Assembly: GCA_900321525.1 (NCBI GenBank) | Contig: ONWL01000060.1 | Span: forward strand, 1-7,633 | DNA length: 7,633 nucleotides | Direction: 5' to 3' | From: an uncultured Eubacteriales bacterium | GTDB taxonomy: Bacteria; Bacillota; Clostridia; Lachnospirales; Lachnospiraceae | In this document: one piece after another, positions 1 through 5,894 of the stretch | Layout of the letters: every line of letters starts with the position of its first letter | Numbering within the stretch: the stretch's first letter is position 1 | Notes under the pieces: generated by a model | What the model saw: only the letters and a program-made list of their open reading frames with translations | Told to the model about the DNA's origin: nothing | Database searches by the model: none | Position numbers and translations under genes: made by a program

Positions 1-48
1 ATATCATACATTTTTTCTAAACTCAATGGGGAGAAAAAAATTCTATTC

Positions 49-88
49 AAAAACAAAACCGCAGACTCTTTGCTCTCGAATCTGCGGT
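49..88 (-). terminator. Intrinsic terminator after the lipoprotein gene
   Basis: Read on the minus strand, bases 88-78 (ACCGCAGATTC) pair with 68-58 (GAGTCTGCGGT): an 11-bp stem with one G-T wobble and a 9-base loop. It is followed at once by a T-rich tract (TTTGTTTTTG, about 57-48). It begins 15 bases past the TAA of the lipoprotein gene. This is a textbook rho-independent terminator for minus-strand transcription. The plus-strand orientation lacks a T tract, so it looks unidirectional. Confidence 0.9.
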
Positions 89-103
89 CCAAATATTATT
101 TGT

Positions 104-985
104 TTAGTTTGTAATATAGTTTTGCAGGTTATCAATGGTAATTGGCGGGCTGACATTGAGTGGCTGCATGGATAACACACTGTATCCTTCCGGCAAGGCT
201 GGGAGTGTATCAATCCACACCATATGATTGGAATGATACTCATAAATCCGAAACTCTGTCCCTGACACTTGCAGGCAGAATCGGCCTGCATCCGGATTGC
301 GATACAAAATGCCCACATAATTGCCAAGCTGATAAATCCGCTGTCCATCGATAAAGCTGTAGATGTAATAGTTGCCTGCCTGATCTCCGGTCTGGTGTCC
401 GGTAATCAACAACGGCTCTGCCTTTCCCGGATCACCAATGGCAGCAAACACTGGATCCCCTGGATATGAAACCGGTGTGGTCAGCACACAGTCTAATACA
501 AGCATACACAGATCTGCCCAACTCATGGAAATATCCTCATAAATGGCACCCATCACCTCATAGGTAGGCTCTACGATTTCAACAATCGTTTCACGCTGTG
601 TTTCCCTGTTGTCGTTTTCCTGGTCAGGCTTTGTATGGCTGGTCACTTCTTTTATTTCTCCGAACCCTTCAGATTCCTCTTGCGCCTTATATTCGTCAGA
701 TTTTGATTGTTCTGTAGAATCCGGTGCTTCTTCTTTATGTGACTCCTGCTCTGCCGATTCTGTCTCCAAAGCCTCTGCTTCTTCTGTTGATTCAGATTCC
801 GTTTCAGATTCACTTTCTCCAGATTCTGCTTCCTCTATGGACTCTGTGCCTTCTGCCTGTGTTTCCATATACGGTATCCCATCGGTTTCTGTGGGCTTGA
901 TTTCCCGACTGCCACAGGCTGTCATACCCAGACAGCCACACACAAACAGCACCAGCCACTTTTGCTTCAAACCACTACACTTCAT
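104..985 (-). CDS. Predicted lipoprotein with a Glu/Ser-rich linker and an unknown C-terminal domain
   Basis: I do not recognise the family. The 293-aa product starts with a short basic segment and a hydrophobic stretch (residues about 10-22), then MTAC, a plausible lipobox, so Cys24 would be lipidated and the protein anchored on the outer face of the membrane. Residues about 28-140 are low complexity, dominated by Glu, Ser and Thr (for example ESESETESEST near 57-67), and probably form an extended acidic spacer. Residues about 143-293 look folded, with many aromatic residues (YYIYSF, GILYRNP, FRIYEYHSNHMVW). I chose the ATG at 985: it sits 4 bases from GAGAG and 11 from AAGGG, and it gives a clean signal peptide. 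An in-frame ATG at 1042 would add 19 residues that spoil the signal and has no ribosome site. It lies 145 bases downstream of purL and is closed by a strong terminator. Lipoprotein status is inferred from sequence; the function is unknown. Confidence 0.85.
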   Translation of the reverse strand: MKCSGLKQKWLVLFVCGCLGMTACGSREIKPTETDGIPYMETQAEGTESIEEAESGESESETESESTEEAEALETESAEQESHKEEAPDSTEQSKSDEYKAQEESEGFGEIKEVTSHTKPDQENDNRETQRETIVEIVEPTYEVMGAIYEDISMSWADLCMLVLDCVLTTPVSYPGDPVFAAIGDPGKAEPLLITGHQTGDQAGNYYIYSFIDGQRIYQLGNYVGILYRNPDAGRFCLQVSGTEFRIYEYHSNHMVWIDTLPALPEGYSVLSMQPLNVSPPITIDNLQNYITN

Positions 986-1130
986 ATATCTCTCATCCCT
1001 TATCTGCCTCACACCTCTTGTATATGAACCAATCACACCCATAAATCCACTGAATGAACAATATGATACGGATGCCGCATCATTTTACGCTTGCTCCACG
1101 CCATCTGCCACTGCATCCGTACCAAACATC
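986..1130 (-). other. purL-lipoprotein spacer with a long-loop inverted repeat
   Basis: This 145-base spacer holds a perfect 9-bp inverted repeat: TACGGATGC at 1067-1075 and its complement at 1113-1121, separated by 37 bases. On the minus strand it begins about 10 bases after the purL stop. No T-run follows the second arm, so it is not a convincing intrinsic terminator; it could be a 3'-end stabiliser or a coincidence. A GATGC/GCATC pair also overlaps the lower-coordinate arm. I found no convincing -35/-10 pair for the lipoprotein gene: TATACA near 1020 lacks a good -35. The gene may be read through from purL or have a weak promoter. Confidence 0.4.
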
Positions 1131-4100
1131 TTACTGGAAGTACTTTACACCGGATTCGAAAATCTTCATATCCTGCTCGCCATAGATATTGATTGCCACG
1201 CTTCTGCCTCTACGTTCAGAATGTGCCATCTTACCAAGCACACGGCCATCCGGACTGGTAATACCTTCGATGGCGCTGTAAGAACCGTTGATGTTCCACT
1301 CTTCCTCCTGTGCCGGATTGCCAAAGCAGTCTACATACTGGGTTGCCACCTGTCCGTTTGCAAACAATTTGTCGATCCATTCCTTGCTTGCCACGAAACG
1401 GCCTTCTCCATGGGATGCCGGATTGCAGTATACACCGCCCAGTTCTGCGCCCTGTAACCATGGGGACTTGTTTGTCACTACCTTGGTATAGACCATCTTG
1501 GAAATATGACGGCCAATGGTGTTCATGGTCAGTGTCGGCGAATCTGCTGTCTGGGTCTGGATCTCACCGTATGGCACCAGTCCCAACTTGATCAATGCCT
1601 GGAATCCGTTACAGATACCCAGTGCCAGACCGTCACGGTTGTTTAACAGATCCATCACTGCTTCTTTCAGTTTGGCATTGCGGAACGCAGTTGCAAAGAA
1701 CTTTGCAGAACCATCCGGTTCGTCACCTGCGGAGAATCCACCTGGGAACATGATGATCTGCGCTTCACGGATTGCCTTTTCATAAATCTCTACAGAATCA
1801 CGGATATCGCTTTCTGTCATATTCTTCAATACTTTGATATTCACATTGGCACCGGCTCTCTCAAATGCCTTCATACTGTCATACTCACAGTTGGTACCTG
1901 GGAATACCGGAATGAATACGGTTGGCTTTGCCACCTTATTCTTGCATACATAGATGCTGTCTGCACGGTACAGGGTATTCTGTGTCGGCTCCTGTGCCTC
2001 ACCGGATACAGATGGGAATACTTTTTCTAATGGTGCCTTCCATGCTGTGATGGCTGCTTCCATGTCCACAACAGTATCCTTGTATACAAATGCCTGCTGT
2101 TCTGTGACAGTACCTACCACGCGGCCAAAGCCAAGTACTGCGGCATCTTCTGCTGTCATTTCCGCAATAATAGAACCAAACGCAGGTGCAAACAGTTCTT
2201 CTGCTGCAACAGCATCTGTAAGGGTCACGCCCAGACGGTTACCAAATGCCATCTTGCTGACTGCCTCTGCAATACCCTTTGCTTCTAATGCATAAGCAGA
2301 CTGAATCTTTCCTGCCTCTACTGCCTGATAGAACTTGCCGTACAGATCCATGATCTGTGCATAATCCGGCAGCTCATACTGATTCCGTGTCACATCAAAG
2401 AGTACCAGTACATTGCCTGCCTGCTTCAGTTCTGGTGTCAGCACATCCTTCTCATGTGCCACATCCACTGCAAACGATACCAGTGTCGGCGGTACGTTAA
2501 TATCATTGAAGGAACCGGACATAGAATCCTTACCACCGATGGAAGGCAGACCAAATCCCATCTGGGCATCATATGCGCCAAGCAGTGCAGACAATGGCTC
2601 ACCCCAGGTAGACTTGTCGCCCATTCTGCGGAAATATTCCTGATAGGTCATACGGATCTTGGAATAGTCACCACCAGCTGCCACGATCTTGGAAATGGAC
2701 TCTACTACTGCGTAAATAGCGCCATGGTATGGACTCCAGGAAGACAGGTATGGATTGAATCCATACGCCATCATGGTCACTGCATCGCAGTCACCTTTTA
2801 ATACGGGCAGTTTGGCAACCATTGCCTGTGTCTCTGTCAGCTGGTACTTTCCACCGTATGGCATCAGTACAGAACCGGCACCGATGGAACCGTCAAACAT
2901 TTCCACCAGACCCTTCTGGGAGCATACATTCAGATCGCCTAACATATCCATCCATGCAGTCTTCACATCTGCCACAGGCTTTGCCGCAAAATAATCTTCT
3001 TTCGGATTTGGCATAGACACTTCTACGTCAGTCTCCTGATGGGCACCGTTGGTATCTAAGAATGCACGGCTGATATTGACGATGTCCTTCCCTCTCCATT
3101 TCAGTACCAGACGAGGATCTTCTGTGACCACTGCCACTGGCACTGCCTCTAAGTTTTCCTCTGCCGCATAGGCAAGGAAATGGTCTACATCCTTAGGATC
3201 TACTACCACTGCCATACGCTCCTGAGACTCGGAAATGGCAATCTCTGTGCCATCCAGACCGGCATACTTCTTTGGTACCTTATCCAGCTCTACTTCCAGA
3301 CCATCTGCCAACTCACCGATGGCTACAGATACACCGCCGGCACCAAAATCATTACACTTCTTGATCAGATAGCTGACTTCCTCTCTGCGGAACAGTCTCT
3401 GGATCTTGCGCTCTGTAGGTGCATTTCCCTTCTGTACTTCGGCACCACAAGTATCAATAGATGTGGTGGTATGCGCCTTGGAAGAACCGGTTGCACCGCC
3501 GCAGCCGTCACGACCGGTACGTCCGCCCAGTAAGATGATGATATCACCCGGATCGGAAGTCTCACGGATGACTGCACGTCTTGGGGCTGCACCCATGACT
3601 GCACCAATCTCCATACGCTTCGCCACGTAGTTTGGATGATACAACTCCTTGACATAACCGGTTGCCAGACCGATCTGGTTTCCGTAAGAACTGTAACCTG
3701 CTGCTGCAGTGGTCACAATCTTCTTCTGTGGCAGCTTGCCAGGCATCGTCTGGTCTACCGGCAAAGTCGGATCTGCTGCACCAGTGATACGCATTGCCTG
3801 GTATACATACGTACGTCCGGACAGCGGATCACGGATGGCACCGCCTAAACAGGTGGCTGCACCACCAAACGGCTCGATCTCAGTCGGGTGGTTGTGTGTC
3901 TCATTCTTAAAGTTCACCAGCCATTCCTCAGTCTCTCCGTCTACTTCTACCGGTACCACGATGGAGCAGGCATTGATCTCATCGGACTCCTCCTGATCTG
4001 CCAGCTTGCCTTCCTTCTTTAACTTTTTCATCGCCATCAAAGCCACATCCATCAGGCAGACAAACTTGTCCGGACGGTCTGCATACAGTTCCTTGAAGGT

Positions 4101-4874
4101 CTGCTGATATGCTTCGTATGTGCCCTCAATCGCCTCTTTATAATAGCCATCTAAAAATTCCACATTCTTCAACTCAGTCTGGAAAGTGGTATGACGGCAA
4201 TGGTCAGACCAGTAGGTATCCAGTACACGAATCTCTGTCATGGTAGGGTTTCTGTGTTCTTCCCCTGCAAAATAATTCTGAATATGCAGGAAATCTTTAA
4301 AGGTCATAGCCAGATTCAAAGAATCATACAGTGCCTTCAACGCAGTCTCATCCATCTCTGTAAATCCGTCAAATACCAGTACATCTGCCGGCTCCTCAAA
4401 CTCTGTGATCAAAGTGTCCGGAATGGCGTTGGCTGCTTCTCTGGAGTCTACCGGATTGATGCAGTGCTGCTTCACTACGGCAATCTGTGCCTCTGTCAGC
4501 TTTCCGGAAATCACATAAGTGGTAGCAGAACGCATGATGGGATTTTCCTTCTCATTCAACAGCTTCACGCACTGCTCTGCGGAATCTGCTCTCTGGTCAA
4601 ACTGACCCGGCAGGTATTCTACAGAAAATACAATATCATCTGGTTCGCATGGCAGCTCCCCTTCATATAAATCATCTACCGGTGCTTCCGAAAAAATCGT
4701 TGCCTTGGATTTCTCGTAAGTCTCATCGGACAGATTTTCAATGTCATACCGAATACATACTCTAACTTTTGTTGCAGTCTTGATTCCCAGATAATTGGTC
4801 AACTCATCAGAAAGTTCCTTTGCCTTTACTGCAAATGGTGGTTTCTTCTCAACGTAGACTCTCTTGACGCTCAT
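1131..4874 (-). CDS. purL: Phosphoribosylformylglycinamidine synthase, single-chain form (EC 6.3.5.3)
   Basis: Cytoplasmic enzyme of step 4 of de novo purine synthesis: FGAR + ATP + glutamine gives FGAM + ADP + phosphate + glutamate. At 1247 aa it is the long form with built-in glutaminase, resembling the clade described from Clostridia and streptococci rather than the split PurS/PurL/PurQ system. An N-terminal PurS-like part (about 1-190) is followed by the two-lobed synthetase: WSDHCRHTTF at 222-231 with its conserved His, KNETHNHP at 323-330, NDFGAGG at 508-514, ESQERMAV at 549-556 and SIGGKDSMSGS at 778-788. The glutamine amidotransferase domain (about 984-1247) has FPGTNCEYD (991-999), the oxyanion-type FPGGFSAGDE (1043-1052), nucleophile Cys1088 in LGICNG, and His1218/Glu1220 in AHSER, so the triad is complete. 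The ATG has AAGGAAAGGA 6 bases upstream. It has its own promoter and a long leader and is not next to other pur genes here. No frameshift or missing motif is visible. Confidence 0.98.
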   Translation of the reverse strand: MSVKRVYVEKKPPFAVKAKELSDELTNYLGIKTATKVRVCIRYDIENLSDETYEKSKATIFSEAPVDDLYEGELPCEPDDIVFSVEYLPGQFDQRADSAEQCVKLLNEKENPIMRSATTYVISGKLTEAQIAVVKQHCINPVDSREAANAIPDTLITEFEEPADVLVFDGFTEMDETALKALYDSLNLAMTFKDFLHIQNYFAGEEHRNPTMTEIRVLDTYWSDHCRHTTFQTELKNVEFLDGYYKEAIEGTYEAYQQTFKELYADRPDKFVCLMDVALMAMKKLKKEGKLADQEESDEINACSIVVPVEVDGETEEWLVNFKNETHNHPTEIEPFGGAATCLGGAIRDPLSGRTYVYQAMRITGAADPTLPVDQTMPGKLPQKKIVTTAAAGYSSYGNQIGLATGYVKELYHPNYVAKRMEIGAVMGAAPRRAVIRETSDPGDIIILLGGRTGRDGCGGATGSSKAHTTTSIDTCGAEVQKGNAPTERKIQRLFRREEVSYLIKKCNDFGAGGVSVAIGELADGLEVELDKVPKKYAGLDGTEIAISESQERMAVVVDPKDVDHFLAYAAEENLEAVPVAVVTEDPRLVLKWRGKDIVNISRAFLDTNGAHQETDVEVSMPNPKEDYFAAKPVADVKTAWMDMLGDLNVCSQKGLVEMFDGSIGAGSVLMPYGGKYQLTETQAMVAKLPVLKGDCDAVTMMAYGFNPYLSSWSPYHGAIYAVVESISKIVAAGGDYSKIRMTYQEYFRRMGDKSTWGEPLSALLGAYDAQMGFGLPSIGGKDSMSGSFNDINVPPTLVSFAVDVAHEKDVLTPELKQAGNVLVLFDVTRNQYELPDYAQIMDLYGKFYQAVEAGKIQSAYALEAKGIAEAVSKMAFGNRLGVTLTDAVAAEELFAPAFGSIIAEMTAEDAAVLGFGRVVGTVTEQQAFVYKDTVVDMEAAITAWKAPLEKVFPSVSGEAQEPTQNTLYRADSIYVCKNKVAKPTVFIPVFPGTNCEYDSMKAFERAGANVNIKVLKNMTESDIRDSVEIYEKAIREAQIIMFPGGFSAGDEPDGSAKFFATAFRNAKLKEAVMDLLNNRDGLALGICNGFQALIKLGLVPYGEIQTQTADSPTLTMNTIGRHISKMVYTKVVTNKSPWLQGAELGGVYCNPASHGEGRFVASKEWIDKLFANGQVATQYVDCFGNPAQEEEWNINGSYSAIEGITSPDGRVLGKMAHSERRGRSVAINIYGEQDMKIFESGVKYFQ

Positions 4875-5036
4875 TGTTTATCCTTTCCTTGGGGAGCGGT
4901 TTATTTGGGAGATTCCCATTCCTGTGGCTCCTACACAAGTCTTCGACAGGTTTTGTATGATAAACCCATGCCTTCTCCCACATCCTTTGATTCCTTGCAA
5001 TGAATGACAGGGATCATCCACTGACATTCATCACCT
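4875..5036 (-). promoter_or_regulatory. Structured purL 5' leader, candidate cis-regulatory RNA of unknown class
   Basis: About 160 nt separate the predicted transcription start (near 5036) from the purL ATG. At the very 5' end, 5031-5025 pairs with 5006-5000 (ATGAATG/CATTCAT), continues past one T-T mismatch with 5023-5021/5010-5008 and then 5019-5018/5012-5011, with a 5-base loop. Further on, TGGGAGA (4980-4974) pairs with TCTCCCA (4912-4906). Inside this are GGTTT/AAACC (4966-4962 with 4953-4949) and a possible CCTGT/ACAGG (4950-4946 with 4925-4921), which could make a three-way junction. Alternatively GGTTTAT (4966-4960) pairs with ATAAACC (4904-4898), crossing the first helix as a pseudoknot 8 bases before the purine-rich ribosome site (4890-4881). 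No T-run follows any hairpin, so control would be translational. I compared it by eye with purine, ZTP, PRPP/ykkC, THF, glycine and T-box consensus features and saw no match. Single 7-bp helices are expected by chance in this length; the arrangement is the argument. Confidence 0.5.
4878..5027 (-). CDS. Possible 49-codon upstream reading frame in the purL leader
   Basis: An ATG at 5027 opens a 49-codon frame (starting MSVDDPCHSLQ, ending RSPRKG) that stops with TAA at 4880-4878, three bases before the purL ATG. AAGG at 5037-5034 lies 6 bases upstream as a possible ribosome site but would be at, or just outside, the extreme 5' end of the predicted transcript. The start codon lies inside the 5' hairpin. 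The frame fills the whole leader and its last codons overlap the purL ribosome site, which would allow translational coupling. Against it: a 50-codon open frame is common by chance, the peptide resembles nothing I know, and the same bases look like structured RNA. Confidence 0.15.
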   Translation of the reverse strand: MSVDDPCHSLQGIKGCGRRHGFIIQNLSKTCVGATGMGISQINRSPRKG

Positions 5037-5042
5037 TGTTTT

Positions 5043-5070
5043 ATTATAACATTTTTCCTTTTCGTTTCAA
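5043..5070 (-). promoter_or_regulatory. Promoter of purL, sigma-A type with extended -10
   Basis: On the minus strand, TTGAAA (5070-5065) and a perfect TATAAT (5048-5043) are separated by 16 bases. TG one base upstream of the -10 makes an extended -10 (TGTTATAAT). The start of transcription would fall near 5036. An A/T-rich stretch upstream (about 5071-5100) could act as an UP-like element. This is the best promoter in the window and makes purL independent of the upstream genes. Confidence 0.85.
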
Positions 5071-5120
5071 TACTTTTATTCAACGAACAAAAACTTTACA
5101 CCCTTGCCGTTCTACCTTTG

Positions 5121-5143
5121 AAACATTCTTTTGTAAAATGTTT
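5121..5143. repeat. AT-rich inverted repeat upstream of the purL promoter
   Basis: AAACATT (5121-5127) is repeated inverted as AATGTTT (5137-5143) around a 9-base centre. On the minus strand the stem can grow to 9 bp with one G-T pair and a 5-base loop. It lies about 50 bases upstream of the purL -35 and about 75 bases after the sigma-like gene stops. It could be a repressor operator or a weak 3' hairpin of the upstream mRNA. No T-tract follows on the minus strand; five Ts follow on the plus strand, where no gene ends. The rest of 5144-5216 shows no clear terminator or gene. Confidence 0.4.
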
Positions 5144-5216
5144 TTATGAATACCGTAATGTTCCCTTCTGCCTTGTCATGCGCGCAAATCATCCCCTGCC
5201 AGAACAATTTATTTGT

Positions 5217-5876
5217 TTAAAATTCCATATCTTCAGAGTATAAATTTTCTTCCTCATCCAGATACACTTCCTCTGTCTCCTCCTGAGGCACTGCAGAAGA
5301 AACTGCATCTAATGCCATCTTCATGAGCACCTTCACATCCTCTGCTTCCATCTTCATAACCTGCGCCACTTCTTCTAATGTAGCTTCTCTGCCATATTCC
5401 TCTGCCAGTTTTTTGGTCACTGTATCCATCACATTCATCATGGTGGCAATCTGAGAACCGGCATCCTCTGATTTGTGCTCATCCTCTACATAATCATCCA
5501 GGCTGGCTCTGATATACTGCTCTGTAAACCGGACAAAGGACGGATGATCCACACTGCCTCCACTGACTGCCTCTTCCTCTGCAAACAGTGCCGGTGCAGG
5601 CAGATGGTCATTGGCATACTGTTCCACTGCCAGGGTCAGCGCCAGATTGGCCTCTGCCACCAGCTCTGCCGCAGACACTCCCGCCTTTGCATAGCCTGCC
5701 GCAATCTCTGCCGCACGGCGCAGATTGCCCTCTACCAGACGGTTTCTGGCATCCATGTCACCAGCGATCATCTGCTTCAGTAACTGCTCCTGCTCCTCTC
5801 TTTCGCAGACTGCAATCTGCTCCAATTCCTTTAAATACATGTCTAAATATTGTACGGTTTCTTTACTTTCTTTCAT
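5217..5876 (-). CDS. Degenerate sigma-70-like protein lacking promoter-recognition parts
   Basis: The 219-aa product follows the order of a primary sigma factor. Residues 10-50 (YLDMYLKELEQ, then GDMDARNRLVEGNLRR) match region 1.2 into 2.1. NLRRAAEIAAGYAKAG to ANLALTLAVEQY (51-87) matches NLR..VSIAKKY..RG to GN.GL..AVEKF of region 2.1/2.2, the core-RNAP-binding part. A 25-residue acidic/Pro insert follows. FVRFTEQYIRASLDDY (114-129) aligns with FSTYATWWIRQAITRS of regions 2.3/2.4, but the melting tryptophans become Gln120/Tyr121, and the -10 readers Gln437 and Thr440 (E. coli numbering) become Ala124 and Asp127. Residues 146-190 (KKLAEEYGREATLEEVAQVMKM) match region 3. Region 4 is absent, replaced by an acidic tail. 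It may bind core RNA polymerase without reading promoters, or be a diverged regulator; function unproven. GGAG (5889-5886) is 9 bases from this ATG and 6 from an in-frame TTG one codon earlier (5879), which is an alternative start. It follows the ATPase gene closely, so the two are probably cotranscribed. Confidence 0.85.
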   Translation of the reverse strand: MKESKETVQYLDMYLKELEQIAVCEREEQEQLLKQMIAGDMDARNRLVEGNLRRAAEIAAGYAKAGVSAAELVAEANLALTLAVEQYANDHLPAPALFAEEEAVSGGSVDHPSFVRFTEQYIRASLDDYVEDEHKSEDAGSQIATMMNVMDTVTKKLAEEYGREATLEEVAQVMKMEAEDVKVLMKMALDAVSSAVPQEETEEVYLDEEENLYSEDMEF

Positions 5877-5885
5877 CAACTTTGT

Positions 5886-5893
5886 CTCCTTTT
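5886..5893 (-). promoter_or_regulatory. Ribosome binding site of the sigma-like gene
   Basis: AAAAGGAG on the minus strand begins right after the TGA of the upstream ATPase gene (5897-5895). Its position serves either a TTG start at 5879 (6-base spacing) or the ATG at 5876 (9-base spacing). The proximity to the stop suggests translational coupling between the two genes. Confidence 0.8.
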
Positions 5894-5894
5894 C

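Noticed and set aside
1..48. Start of a further minus-strand gene at the window edge
   Set aside because: ATGs near 10-20 on the minus strand have no ribosome site in front and too little sequence remains to judge.
986..1042. Upstream ATG (1042) as the start of the lipoprotein gene
   Set aside because: No Shine-Dalgarno precedes it, and the extra 19 residues include several Arg and would displace the signal peptide from the N-terminus.
609..1457. Plus-strand 282-codon frame rich in Ser/Asp/Val, overlapping the lipoprotein and purL genes
   Set aside because: It is the antisense of the Glu/Ser repeat region and the purL 3' end: a shadow with low-complexity composition, no ribosome site and no family resemblance.
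3365..3655. Minus-strand 96-codon frame within purL
   Set aside because: It is an out-of-frame shadow of the conserved synthetase region; the real purL frame is continuous through it.
4906..4980. HDV-like ribozyme reading of the purL leader pseudoknot
   Set aside because: The two crossing helices recall that topology, but the joining segment before the second helix's 3' arm is a single A, so there is no catalytic C, no P4 and no P1.1.
5078..5090. PurR-box-like CGAAC just upstream of the purL -35
   Set aside because: Only about 9 of 13 positions match the Bacillus PurBox, the central CCGAAC is broken to ACGAAC, and no properly spaced partner box is present.
5161..5216. Terminator for the sigma-like gene
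   Set aside because: The best pairing (TGTTC with GAACA) is 5-6 bp around a loop of over 30 bases without a T-run; not enough to call.
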